From: Planifilum sp021793745
Lineage (GTDB): Bacteria; Bacillota; Bacilli; Thermoactinomycetales; DSM-44946
Assembly: GCA_937983105.1 (NCBI GenBank)
Contig: CALKAM010000031.1
Coordinates: 1-64,000 of the forward strand
Reading direction: 5' to 3'
DNA length: 64,000 bases
This document shows, piece after piece, positions 35,176-43,258 of this stretch. Position 1 is the stretch's first letter. Each line of letters opens with the position of its first letter. The position numbers and the translations under genes are program-made. The notes below the pieces were generated by a model. It made no database searches, was not told where the DNA came from, and saw nothing but the letters and a program-made list of their open reading frames with translations.

Positions 35176-35204
35176 ATATTCGCCATTCGTCGATAAATTC
35201 CTCC
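35176..35204 (-). promoter_or_regulatory. Sigma-H promoter of spoVS
   Basis: Minus strand: GGAGGAATT (35196-35204), 11-base spacer, GGCGAATAT (35176-35184). This fits RnAGGAwWW - N11-12 - RnnGAATww at every defined position. Confidence 0.8.
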
Positions 35205-35241
35205 TTACAAAGGGAAACATTCGAAATATTGAAACCTGAAA

Positions 35242-36030
35242 TTAATCCATAAAGGGATGGTCGTGATCAATCCGAATTCGACGAATTTGGCGAGCGCATC
35301 CTGAAGGATCCAAATCGATCACCACCGCATTCAGCTGGGCCGGTCCCGTCTCCGTCTCCAGCCGAACCGGGAGCTGTGTCTGAAACTTTTTCAGCACCAG
35401 ATTGCGGTCCATTCCGATCACCCCGTTGTAGGCGCCCACCATGCCCACGTCGGTCAGATAGGCCGTCCCCGACGGAAGTATGCGTTCATCCGCCGTCTGG
35501 ACGTGGGTATGCGTACCGATCACCGCGGACACCCTGCCATCGAGATGCCAAGCCATCGCCTGTTTCTCCGAGGTGGTCTCGGCATGAAAATCGACCAGGA
35601 TAAAGGGGATATCCTCCAGCTCCTGCAAAAGGGCATCCGCTACCCGGAAAGGGCATTCCGTCATCGGCATGAAGGTTCGACCCATCAAATTGATGACTGC
35701 CAAAACTTCTTGACCTACCGGAATCTTCGCAACACCGCGTCCGGGAGTGCCTTCGGGATAATTCGCCGGACGGATCAAGCGCGATTCATCGTCGATGAAA
35801 TCAAAAATTTCCCGCTGATCCCAGGCGTGATTCCCCAGCGTAACACAATCGATGCCCAAATCATATAATTCCCGAAGAATCGCACGGGTAATCCCCCGTC
35901 CCCCTGCGGCGTTTTCTCCGTTGGCGATAATCACATCCGGCTGGAGAGACTGATTTAACCGGGGAAGCTGGTTGCGAAGGGCTGACCGCCCGCACGAACC
36001 CACTACATCTCCAATCATCAATACGCGCAT
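35242..36030 (-). CDS. ymdB: TIGR00282/YmdB family metallophosphoesterase
   Basis: 262-residue cyclic-nucleotide phosphodiesterase-type enzyme; B. subtilis YmdB controls the biofilm/motility switch and nanotube formation. Two-metal site: MRVLMIGDVVGSCGR, IIANGENAAGG, VTLGNHAWDQRE, LVDFHAETTSEK and GTHTHVQTADE. ATG 36028-36030 has GGAGGCGCGAAGG upstream; a 21-codon upstream extension overlaps the rny terminator and is not real. It follows rny, as in Bacillus (rny-ymdB-spoVS). Confidence 0.94.
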   Translation of the reverse strand: MRVLMIGDVVGSCGRSALRNQLPRLNQSLQPDVIIANGENAAGGRGITRAILRELYDLGIDCVTLGNHAWDQREIFDFIDDESRLIRPANYPEGTPGRGVAKIPVGQEVLAVINLMGRTFMPMTECPFRVADALLQELEDIPFILVDFHAETTSEKQAMAWHLDGRVSAVIGTHTHVQTADERILPSGTAYLTDVGMVGAYNGVIGMDRNLVLKKFQTQLPVRLETETGPAQLNAVVIDLDPSGCARQIRRIRIDHDHPFMD

Positions 36031-36053
36031 CCTTCGCGCCTCCAACTCTTCTG

Positions 36054-36082
36054 AAAAAAGAAAGCGGCGATGGGCCGCTTTC
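36054..36082 (-). terminator. Intrinsic terminator after rny
   Basis: Nine-base-pair stem (GAAAGCGGC, loop CCATC, GCCGCTTTC) followed by TTTTTT on the minus strand, directly at the rny stop and just upstream of ymdB. Confidence 0.92.
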
Positions 36083-37624
36083 TCATTTGGCATATTCGAC
36101 TGCCCGGGTCTCCCGAATCACGGTTACCTTGATGTGACCGGGATAGTCCAACTGGTTTTCAATCTTCTTGGTAATCTCCCGGGCAAGTTGGGACGCCTCG
36201 GCATCCCCCACTTCTTCTGGCCTGACGATAATGCGAACTTCTCGGCCTGCCTGAATGGCGTACGACTTTTCGACCCCATCGAAGGACTCGCATATTTTTT
36301 CCAGTTTTTCCAATCGTTTAATGTATGCCTCCAATGTCTCCCGGCGAGCTCCCGGCCGCGCTGCGGATAAAATGTCCGCCGCTCCGACCAAGACCGCGAT
36401 GACGCTCGTCGCCTCCACATCCCCGTGATGGGAAGCGATCCCGTTGATCACGGCGGGGTGTTCATTATACTTTTTGGCCAATTCGAGACCGATCTCCACA
36501 TGGGATCCTTCCACCTCATGGTCGATCGCTTTCCCGATATCGTGGAGAAGTCCCGCCCGCTTGGCCAGCACCACGTCTTCACCAAGCTCCGCTGCAAGCA
36601 AACCGGACAAATGAGCGACTTCGATCGAGTGCTTCAGTACGTTCTGCCCATAACTCGTCCGGAATTTCAGGCGTCCCAAGATCTTGATCAAATCGGGATG
36701 CAGTCCATGAACGCCGGTTTCAAAGGTGGCCTGTTCTCCATACTCCCGGATTCGTTCATCCACTTCCCTCCGGGCTTTTTCCACCATCTCCTCGATCCGG
36801 GCCGGATGGATTCGACCGTCGGCCACCAGCTTCTCCAGGGCGACCCGGGCCACTTCCCGCCGGATCGGATCGAAACCGGACAAGATGACCGCTTCGGGAG
36901 TATCGTCGATGATCAGATCGATTCCCGTCAGCGTCTCCAAGGTCCGGATATTCCGCCCTTCCCGGCCGATGATCCGCCCCTTCATCTCATCATTGGGAAG
37001 GGTGACCACGGAAACCGTGGATTCCGCCACATGATCGGCGGCACATCGCTGGATAGCCAGAGACAAGATGTTGCGCGCTCGCTTATCCGCTTCCTCCCTG
37101 GCCTGCTGCTCCATCTCCTTGATCATCTGAGCCGTCTCGTGGCGCATCTCGTTTTCCACCCGGGAGAGAATCTTTTGTCGCGCCTCCTCGACGGTCAGGC
37201 CGGCCACCCGTTCCAGCTCCTTCGTCTGCTCCTGTTTCAGCTTCTCCGCCTTTTGCAGAAGCTCCTGGACTTCCCGCTCCTTTTTATCGATAACGTCTTC
37301 GCGGCGTTCCAGCGATTCCTGCTTGCGATCGAGGGCCTCCTCCTTTTGCATCAGACGCCGCTTCAGACGGTGCAGTTCATTTCGCTCTTCGCGGATCTCC
37401 CGCTCCGCTTCGGCACGGAGCGAATGGGCCTCGTCACGGGCTTCCAGCACCTTTTCTTTCTTCGCCGCTTCCGCTTCCTGAACGGCTTTTTGCACGATGC
37501 GTTCCGCTTCCTTTTCCGCGCTGCCGATTCGCGATTCAGCCGTCAGCTTGCGGATCCAATACCCGGCGGCGACGCCGATGAGACCCGCGACAAGGCAGAT
37601 TATGAGTATGTCGATATCCGGCAT
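36083..37624 (-). CDS. rny: Ribonuclease Y
   Basis: Membrane-anchored endoribonuclease that starts mRNA decay; 513 residues. An N-terminal helix (ILIICLVAGLIGVAAGYWI), a long charged coiled coil (about 30-205), a KH domain with GRIIGREGRNIRTLETLTG, and the HD domain with KRAGLLHDIGKAIDHEVEGS and ASHHGDVEATS are all visible. ATG 37622-37624 with a GGAGGTGGTAAGG-type ribosome site. It works with the Ric Y-complex; ricA is also in this window. Confidence 0.97.
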   Translation of the reverse strand: MPDIDILIICLVAGLIGVAAGYWIRKLTAESRIGSAEKEAERIVQKAVQEAEAAKKEKVLEARDEAHSLRAEAEREIREERNELHRLKRRLMQKEEALDRKQESLERREDVIDKKEREVQELLQKAEKLKQEQTKELERVAGLTVEEARQKILSRVENEMRHETAQMIKEMEQQAREEADKRARNILSLAIQRCAADHVAESTVSVVTLPNDEMKGRIIGREGRNIRTLETLTGIDLIIDDTPEAVILSGFDPIRREVARVALEKLVADGRIHPARIEEMVEKARREVDERIREYGEQATFETGVHGLHPDLIKILGRLKFRTSYGQNVLKHSIEVAHLSGLLAAELGEDVVLAKRAGLLHDIGKAIDHEVEGSHVEIGLELAKKYNEHPAVINGIASHHGDVEATSVIAVLVGAADILSAARPGARRETLEAYIKRLEKLEKICESFDGVEKSYAIQAGREVRIIVRPEEVGDAEASQLAREITKKIENQLDYPGHIKVTVIRETRAVEYAK

Positions 37625-37662
37625 TCCCCCTTACCACCTCCTCCCTTCGCCATTTATAAAAC

Positions 37663-37684
37663 AAGACCGATCCACTTCGGTCTT
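37663..37684 (-). terminator. Hairpin in the rny leader
   Basis: Eight-base-pair stem (AAGACCGA with TCGGTCTT), 6-base loop, then GTTTTAT on the minus strand, about 40 bases before the rny start. It could end readthrough from upstream or attenuate rny. Confidence 0.5.
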
Positions 37685-37876
37685 CCAGTCAACCGCCCAG
37701 AACGTTGCTGCCCAGGCGGCTTCACCTTCCAAAAAGATATTCCTTCAGACACCGTAATCATCGATGGTCAAGTAAGCGGGAACGGAGTTCCCCCGACTAT
37801 GGAGAATGGACAAGACGTCCCATTCATATCCGGCACATGCAGCATAAGACACCTGATTTTTCGGGAGAAATGGGGC

Positions 37877-37899
37877 AATGGGTTAAACCATAACCCATT
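37877..37899. repeat. Inverted repeat at the putative rny transcription start
   Basis: AATGGGTT and AACCCATT, perfect 8-base arms with a 7-base centre. It begins nine bases downstream of the TATAAT at 37908-37913, so it would cover the first transcribed bases. Operator or 5' RNA hairpin are both possible. Confidence 0.6.
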
Positions 37900-37907
37900 C
37901 GACTGAA

Positions 37908-37913
37908 ATTATA
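37908..37913 (-). promoter_or_regulatory. Putative rny -10 box
   Basis: TATAAT on the minus strand, 285 bases upstream of rny; no good -35 is visible at 16-18 bases. It implies a long rny leader containing the inverted repeat and the hairpin at 37663-37684. Confidence 0.4.
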
Positions 37914-37986
37914 GCGACTTTGTGGTTATGCGGGTCCTTCCATCAAAGGGATGGCCAACCACATTGGAGCAACACCATTTTAGTAT

Positions 37987-38664
37987 TTAATTAATCCCGT
38001 TGTCAAGAAGACGTAGGGGGACCACTTCCGTTCGACCCGCCTTGAGGCCGATTTGAAACACCTGTTCAGCCCCTTCCGTCAGGTGCGGATCATGGGTCAC
38101 CAGGATGATTTGGCGCCCAAACATCTCCCCCGTCGACTTGAGAAATTCCAGCATCGGGATCACGTATTCCGAACTGACATGCTTCCCCGGCTCATCCAGA
38201 ATCAGCGGACCCTCCGGGCGCGGGCGGAACGATTCCATGAAGGCCACCCGCAGAGCCAAAGAAGTGATGTCAACCACTCCCCCGCCCCGGGCTTCCTGGG
38301 GTTTGGTCCGTACCGTCCGCCCCTCCCACTCCGTCACCACGTAAAATTCGGCATGGGGCTTTCCGCCATGGTCAGACAATTCGATTTCAAAGCGGAACAT
38401 GGGGCCGAAGACGTACTGGAGCGCATTGGTCACCAACGTCTCCATCTGCTCCTTGGCCTGGACGCGGGCATGCTCCGCCGCCGTCTGAAGGAGGGTGCGC
38501 ACTTTGTCGTAAAGCTCCCGCTTTTTCCGGAGCTCCTCCCACTCCTCATGGATCGACCGGTACTGCCGCTCCAGCTCCTGACGCTTCCCTTCCAGGCGCT
38601 CCCACTGCCGGTCCGCTTCCGCCAGCATCTGATTCAACCGGTTCAGTTTACCGTCTCGATCCAT
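37987..38664 (-). CDS. Rad50/SbcC-like protein, C-terminal ATPase half
   Basis: 225 residues. A coiled coil (about 1-80) is followed by the C-lobe of an SMC/Rad50-type ATPase: signature-like ARGGGVVDITSLALRVAFME (here as separate motif ARGGGVVDI), Walker B and D-loop GPLILDEPGKHVSSE, and H-loop IILVTHDPHL. There is no Walker A in this polypeptide; it is in the gene at 38877-40364. It overlaps the preceding small coiled-coil gene by 17 bases. I infer that it pairs with that N-terminal half to make one composite ATP site, like a Rad50 cut at the returning coil. Confidence 0.8.
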   Translation of the reverse strand: MDRDGKLNRLNQMLAEADRQWERLEGKRQELERQYRSIHEEWEELRKKRELYDKVRTLLQTAAEHARVQAKEQMETLVTNALQYVFGPMFRFEIELSDHGGKPHAEFYVVTEWEGRTVRTKPQEARGGGVVDITSLALRVAFMESFRPRPEGPLILDEPGKHVSSEYVIPMLEFLKSTGEMFGRQIILVTHDPHLTEGAEQVFQIGLKAGRTEVVPLRLLDNGIN

Positions 38665-38911
38665 CGGACGAAATCAACTCCATGGGAATGAGCTCCCAGG
38701 CCTGTTTAATCTTTTCATCGATTTCCCGCTCCAATCGGGCGATCTCCTCATCCAGCCGATCCGGTTCCACCCCGAGTTCCTCCAGCTCCTGCAGTATCTC
38801 CGCTTCCTGTTGCTTCAGCGATTCCAATTTCCATTCCGCGCGGTTGCGCAGATCCTTGGCCCGATCCAGGGCCTCTTTAATTCTCTGGATCTCCTTTTCC
38901 TGCTGCTGCAC
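38648..38911 (-). CDS. Small coiled-coil protein, middle segment of the split Rad50-like set
   Basis: 87 residues from GTG 38909-38911, which has GGGAGGGG six bases upstream. It is almost all charged heptad-like helix (IQRIKEALDRAKDLRNRAEW, DEEIARLEREIDEKIKQAWE), with no catalytic motif. It overlaps the N-half gene by 35 bases and the C-half gene by 17. By position it corresponds to the start of the returning coiled-coil arm after the zinc hook of Rad50/SbcC. Function is inferred only from this context. Confidence 0.7.
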   Translation of the reverse strand: MQQQEKEIQRIKEALDRAKDLRNRAEWKLESLKQQEAEILQELEELGVEPDRLDEEIARLEREIDEKIKQAWELIPMELISSDGSRR

Positions 38912-40364
38912 TCCACACCCCTCCCTGAATCTCTTCGGCGAGATGACGCAAGAGGGACGGACCGAAAACCGAACCGCAGGTAGGGCATCTTCCCGCCCGC
39001 TCAAAGGCGCGGATCAGCTCCTCCGAACGCCGGCGAATTTCCTCTTCCCTCTCCGCTATGTAATGGACCGCCCTTTTGATGCGCTGCTGCAAATCCCCCA
39101 TCCGGTCCCGCCGCTCCTTCAACCTTTGATGCAAGCGGCAGGACTGATCCAGGCCTTCCCACAGGAGCCTCGCCCGCTCCGCCCCCTCCAAACGGCGCAG
39201 GAGGCGGACGGCGCTTTTCCGCTCCTCTTCCCGGTCGGATCGCTCCCTGCGAAGGGCCTGCAAATTCCTGAGCCGGAGCATCGCCTCCCCCAATGTTTCC
39301 GCGAGATGAACCGCCGTATCGAGGGCGTCGGTACGGGCCACCACCCTCTCGCACTGCTCCATATCCCGGCGGTAGTCGGCCCATTTCGTCTTCAGACGCT
39401 TCAGGCGGCGAATCCGCTCATGAACGCCCTCCGCCTCCCGGAGGCGTTGAGCCCCTTCCTCCAGGCGGGCGGTACGGGACCGCACCCGTTGCCAATGCTC
39501 CTGCTCTTCCCGCCCCTTTCGCCAATGGGCGGCGAGGCTTCGGAGGTGCCCCAGACGCCTCCCATCCTCCATCAGCCGGCCGAGGACCTTCTCCGCTTCC
39601 GGAAGCTTCTCCAGGTCCGCCAGCCGCCGGCGGACCCGATCCATCGCTTCCCGACAATCCGCCAAATCCGCTGCCAGCTGTCGAAGCCGACGCAGGAGCT
39701 CCTGCTCCCGTACCGCCTCTTCGTACATCGCACCGGCTCGGTCCAACTGCTCCCGATACCGGGGAAGCACATCGAAGGGCTTCAACGCCTCTTTCCGCTT
39801 CTCCATCTCCTCTTCCAAAAATTTGATCCGGGAGGAGACGGCCCGCTGATCCCTGGCGGTCTGATTTTGCGCCAGGTCCAGGAGATGTGCGCCGCTGATT
39901 CGTCCGATCGATTTGGCCCTCATCCCCCCGCTTTCCGACAGGAGAAAGGGACCCTCGAGCTGCTGGCCGATCTGCACCGTCAATTCCCGGTCCTCGTCCA
40001 GCTGCAGGGGAACCATGCCATGGGCCTCCAACACTTCATCGGGCACATCACTGCCAAACCCTTCAAAAACCCGCTCATTCCCTTCAGGATCCCGAATCAA
40101 ATAACGGTTGACCGAGGAGGACCGTTCCCGGACGATCTGCGTCCCGTCGGAAAGGATGAGGGTCACCCGGCAGCGGGATGCGCCGGTTCGGATAAAATCG
40201 CTTCCCCGGGGCTGGTTGTACAGCACCCAGCGCAAGGCGCGCAAAATCGCGCTCTTGCCGCTATCCGACGGACCTACGAACACGTTGAGCCCCTCGGAAA
40301 AGGTGATCTCCGTCCGTTCATGGGATTGAAAATTTTCGATGACAAGGCCTTTAAATTTCTTCAA
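38877..40364 (-). CDS. Rad50/SbcC-like protein, N-terminal ATPase half with zinc hook
   Basis: 495 residues. The N-lobe shows FKGLVIENFQSHERTEITF, Walker A VGPSDSGKSAILRALRWVLY and a Q-loop region; a long coiled coil spans about 190-455; the CPTCG at 460-464 resembles the CXXC zinc hook at the apex of Rad50. The protein stops about 30 residues later, so the returning coil and the Walker B lobe are missing and are supplied by the next two genes. TTG start overlaps the stop of the Mre11-like gene. It probably acts in DNA double-strand-break processing. Confidence 0.82.
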   Translation of the reverse strand: MKKFKGLVIENFQSHERTEITFSEGLNVFVGPSDSGKSAILRALRWVLYNQPRGSDFIRTGASRCRVTLILSDGTQIVRERSSSVNRYLIRDPEGNERVFEGFGSDVPDEVLEAHGMVPLQLDEDRELTVQIGQQLEGPFLLSESGGMRAKSIGRISGAHLLDLAQNQTARDQRAVSSRIKFLEEEMEKRKEALKPFDVLPRYREQLDRAGAMYEEAVREQELLRRLRQLAADLADCREAMDRVRRRLADLEKLPEAEKVLGRLMEDGRRLGHLRSLAAHWRKGREEQEHWQRVRSRTARLEEGAQRLREAEGVHERIRRLKRLKTKWADYRRDMEQCERVVARTDALDTAVHLAETLGEAMLRLRNLQALRRERSDREEERKSAVRLLRRLEGAERARLLWEGLDQSCRLHQRLKERRDRMGDLQQRIKRAVHYIAEREEEIRRRSEELIRAFERAGRCPTCGSVFGPSLLRHLAEEIQGGVWSAAAGKGDPEN

Positions 40365-41353
40365 TCCTCCACACCTTCCCCGTATCCGAACCGCTCCTGC
40401 ACCTCGCCGATCCGAGCAAGCGCTTCAAGCCGCACTTCATCCTCCACTCCCGTCAGCTGCGCGATCTCCTCGATAATGTCGGTCACCGCCAGGTGCCGAA
40501 AATTTCCCCCTGCCCGGATTTGCTGAACAAAGCTGGCCATCTTCTCTTCCCGGAACATCGCCTTCTCCATGTAGGAACGATCCAACACCGTTTCTCCCGC
40601 GGCGGCGCAGCGCAGAGGAAGAATTCGGACGCGGATCTCTCCCTCCACCTCGATGACGGCTACCTGGGGACGGCGGCGAATCTCCGAAGGGTGGTTATTG
40701 ATCCGGGCGAGCGCCCCCGGATTGACAATGTAGCGACCTCCGCGTCGCTGCACCGGAAAACCGGCGTGATAATGGCCGGTCAGCAGCACATCCACCGCAT
40801 CGAACCAGAGATGGTCGACGAGCGTGTGGGGAACCTCTGCAGGCAGCGCCCGATCGACGGCCATCCCGTGGACCATATGGATGCAGACGTCGGCACCGGT
40901 TCGGTTTTCCACGGCGTAATCGAGGGCCGGATCCCGCTTGTCCAAATCGTAATGAAAGGATTGCCCCGAAAGCTGGACCGACACCCCGCCCTTTTCCAAA
41001 AGAAGCTTTTCCCCGTTCCGCAAAAGCCGAACCGTCCCAAAGGCATCCAACAAACCCAGCATCGATCGATCGACCGTTTCCGGGTTGTGGCCGTAAATGT
41101 CGTGGTTGCCGGCGATCAAATAAAGGGGGACCTGCAATCGGCGGAAAAGGGCTGCGAACTCCCGGACAACCGCCGGTGAAATATCCGGACGGTCAAACAG
41201 ATCCCCGCCATGGAGAACCGCATCCACCTCTTCCCGATGAGCCAGCTCAACCACTTCCTGCAGCTTCTCCCGGATCGCCCGGGGAAAGTCGTCGGTCCGG
41301 CTGCGGGGAGAGGTTCCGCGGATATGCGTATCGGTTACATAAAGAAAGCGCAC
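40361..41353 (-). CDS. Mre11/SbcD-like metallophosphoesterase (DNA repair exonuclease)
   Basis: 330-residue calcineurin-like phosphoesterase of the SbcD/Mre11 kind. Metal-site motifs in order: VTDTHIRG (residues 6-13), VLHGGDLFDRPD, IAGNHDIYG, HMVHG and LTGHYHAGF. The C-terminal ~90 residues (IRAGGNFRHLAVTDIIEEIA) would be the partner-binding part. GTG start six bases after recX; its stop overlaps the start of the Rad50-like N-half. The order nuclease then ATPase is that of sbcD-sbcC. It is distinct from the usual full-length SbcCD pair in that the ATPase is split. Confidence 0.87.
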   Translation of the reverse strand: MRFLYVTDTHIRGTSPRSRTDDFPRAIREKLQEVVELAHREEVDAVLHGGDLFDRPDISPAVVREFAALFRRLQVPLYLIAGNHDIYGHNPETVDRSMLGLLDAFGTVRLLRNGEKLLLEKGGVSVQLSGQSFHYDLDKRDPALDYAVENRTGADVCIHMVHGMAVDRALPAEVPHTLVDHLWFDAVDVLLTGHYHAGFPVQRRGGRYIVNPGALARINNHPSEIRRRPQVAVIEVEGEIRVRILPLRCAAAGETVLDRSYMEKAMFREEKMASFVQQIRAGGNFRHLAVTDIIEEIAQLTGVEDEVRLEALARIGEVQERFGYGEGVED

Positions 41354-41359
41354 CAGCCC

Positions 41360-42016
41360 TCACCCTTCCTCTTCCCGATCGGTCGACCGGACACGCTCCA
41401 GGACTTCCAACACCACCGTCGAAGAAAAGCCGCGATTCAACAGCTGGCGACCCAGCCGCCGTTCCAGAACGGCCCAGGGAAGATCGCGCATGCGGGACAA
41501 ACGGCGTTCGGCCACCTCCATGGCCAGCCGAAACTCATCCTCTTCATCCACTTCCCCCAACACCCGGTCGATCAACTCCGGCGAAATTCCTTTCTCCTCC
41601 AGTTCCCTGCGGATTCGTGCCGCTCCATACCCTTTTCGGCTTCTCCGCTCCTCCACCCAGTCCCGGGCAAAGGCATGATCATCGAGATAACCGAAGCGGT
41701 GAAATTCCTCCAAAACAGCTTCCCTGTGGGCGGAAGAAACCCCTTTTCGTCGGAGCATCTGTTCCAGCTCCCAAGCGGTGCGCCTTTTGCTGGCGAGATA
41801 CCGGAGAGCCAGCCTCCGGGCCCGGCTCCACTCCTCCGTTTCCAGAATCGAGGCCAGCCGCTCGGGATCCACCGTCATCCCCTTCGTCAAACCGCATTTG
41901 ATCAGCACATCCTCTTCCACGGTGAAACGGCACGAATCATCCACAAAGATCCGGTATCGCGGTCGACCCGGCAACCGTTCAATCCGGGTGATCACTCCGT
42001 TTTCCGTCGGATTCAT
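41360..42016 (-). CDS. recX: Regulatory protein RecX
   Basis: 218-residue modulator of RecA filaments. Three-helix repeats are seen in ARRLALRYLASKRRTAWELEQMLRRKG, FHRFGYLDDHAFARDWVEERR and YGAARIRRELEEKGI (each split here into shorter motifs by domain). The ATG overlaps the recA stop (ATGA), the standard recA-recX coupling. It is followed six bases later by the Mre11-like gene. Confidence 0.93.
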   Translation of the reverse strand: MNPTENGVITRIERLPGRPRYRIFVDDSCRFTVEEDVLIKCGLTKGMTVDPERLASILETEEWSRARRLALRYLASKRRTAWELEQMLRRKGVSSAHREAVLEEFHRFGYLDDHAFARDWVEERRSRKGYGAARIRRELEEKGISPELIDRVLGEVDEEDEFRLAMEVAERRLSRMRDLPWAVLERRLGRQLLNRGFSSTVVLEVLERVRSTDREEEG

Positions 42017-43047
42017 CCGAGGGGAAGCTCCTCCGAAGAATCATCCTCCGCCCGTTTGAGGGGAGGCAGCTGGTAATGTTCCCGGATCGCCGCTTCGATC
42101 TGCTCGCGCACTTCGGGATGTTCCTTCAAAAACTGCTTGGCGTTTTCCCGCCCTTGACCCAGGCGCTCGCCGCTCCAGGAATACCAGGCACCGCTTTTGT
42201 TCACGATGTCCAAACTCGTTGCGATGTCCAGGACGCTCGCCTCGTTGGAAATGCCCTCCCCGTACATGATGTCCACATCGGCCTGTTTAAAGGGAGGCGC
42301 CACCTTGTTCTTCACCACCTTGATGCGGGTCCGGTTCCCCACCATCTCGCTTCCCTGCTTGATCGTCTCCGCTCGACGAACTTCCAGGCGGATACTGGAA
42401 TAAAACTTGAGGGCCCGTCCTCCCGGGGTGGTCTCGGGGTTTCCAAACATGACCCCCACTTTTTCCCGCACCTGGTTGATGAAGATGGCGATCGCCCTCG
42501 ACTTGCTGATCACCCCCGACAGCTTCCGAAGCGCCTGGGACATGAGGCGGGCTTGAAGACCCACATGGGAATCCCCCATCTCCCCCTCGATCTCCGCCTT
42601 TGGCACCAGGGCCGCCACCGAGTCGATCACGAGGATGTCGATCGCTCCGCTGCGAACCAACGCCTCCGCGATTTCCAGCGCCTGTTCCCCGGTATCCGGC
42701 TGGGAAAGGAGCAATTCATCGATATTGACCCCCAACCGCTTGGCATATACCGGATCCAGCGCGTGCTCCGCATCGATGAAGGCGGCTTGTCCGCCGATTT
42801 TTTGAACCTCGGCGATGGCGTGGAGAGCCACCGTCGTTTTCCCCGACGATTCGGGCCCGTATATTTCAATAATTCGACCGCGGGGATAGCCGCCTACCCC
42901 TAAAGCGATATCCAGCCCCAAGGAACCGCTGGACACCGTCTCCACCTGGGTGTTGGCCGCCTCCCCCATCTTCATGATCGAACCTTTTCCAAACTGCTTT
43001 TCAATCTGCCTTAGAGCCATCTCCAAAGCCTGACGACGGTCGGACAT
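42013..43047 (-). CDS. recA: Recombinase RecA
   Basis: 344 residues from ATG 43045-43047 with GGGGGAG upstream; the nine-codon longer reading lacks a ribosome site. Start MSDRRQALEMALRQIEKQFG, Walker A YGPESSGKTTVAL, Walker B ILVIDSVAALVPKAE, L1 MGDSHVGLQARLMSQALRK and L2 FINQVREKVGVMFGNPETTPGGRAL are the canonical motifs (each read separately). A sigma-A promoter and a LexA-like box lie upstream. First gene of a run through recX, the nuclease and the split ATPase. Confidence 0.98.
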   Translation of the reverse strand: MSDRRQALEMALRQIEKQFGKGSIMKMGEAANTQVETVSSGSLGLDIALGVGGYPRGRIIEIYGPESSGKTTVALHAIAEVQKIGGQAAFIDAEHALDPVYAKRLGVNIDELLLSQPDTGEQALEIAEALVRSGAIDILVIDSVAALVPKAEIEGEMGDSHVGLQARLMSQALRKLSGVISKSRAIAIFINQVREKVGVMFGNPETTPGGRALKFYSSIRLEVRRAETIKQGSEMVGNRTRIKVVKNKVAPPFKQADVDIMYGEGISNEASVLDIATSLDIVNKSGAWYSWSGERLGQGRENAKQFLKEHPEVREQIEAAIREHYQLPPLKRAEDDSSEELPLG

Positions 43048-43083
43048 AGGATCACTCCCCCGTTTCCGTTTCACCTCGATATC

Positions 43084-43112
43084 ATCATACCTCGTTTTTC
43101 ACCGGGTGCCAA
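43084..43112 (-). promoter_or_regulatory. recA promoter
   Basis: Minus strand: TTGGCA (43107-43112), 17-base spacer, TATGAT (43084-43089), 37 bases before the recA ATG. Confidence 0.7.
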
Positions 43113-43121
43113 GATCATTTG

Positions 43122-43135
43122 CGAACATTTATTCG
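43122..43135. promoter_or_regulatory. LexA (SOS) box upstream of recA
   Basis: Minus strand CGAATAAATGTTCG versus Gram-positive LexA consensus CGAACATATGTTCG: 12 of 14 match, with one perfect half-site. It lies about 10 bases upstream of the recA -35. Confidence 0.7.
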
Positions 43136-43258
43136 GATTCCAACCCTCCGTTTTCGCCTCAATGCCCTCCCCTTGTTTCGACAACCACTCGATTGTGGTA
43201 AACTAAGGAAGACAACATCGATGGCAAAACACATCGCGCTGATGAAAGGGGGATGGAG

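Larger units (their letters stand above)
37625..37986. other. 362-bp intergenic region between the split-Rad50 operon and rny
   Basis: No protein-coding content that I can support. It holds, in minus-strand reading order, a TATAAT (37908-37913), an inverted repeat (37877-37899) and a terminator-like hairpin (37663-37684) upstream of rny. The rest shows nothing recognisable. Confidence 0.7.

Noticed and set aside
37705..37893. 62-codon plus-strand frame in the rny upstream region
   Set aside because: No ribosome site and no recognisable family; it overlaps promoter and inverted-repeat signals.
38648..38911. The three Rad50-like genes as a simple frameshift artefact
   Set aside because: Two separate junctions, overlapping frames and an independent ribosome site before the middle gene argue against one or two base errors, though read-level checking is still warranted.
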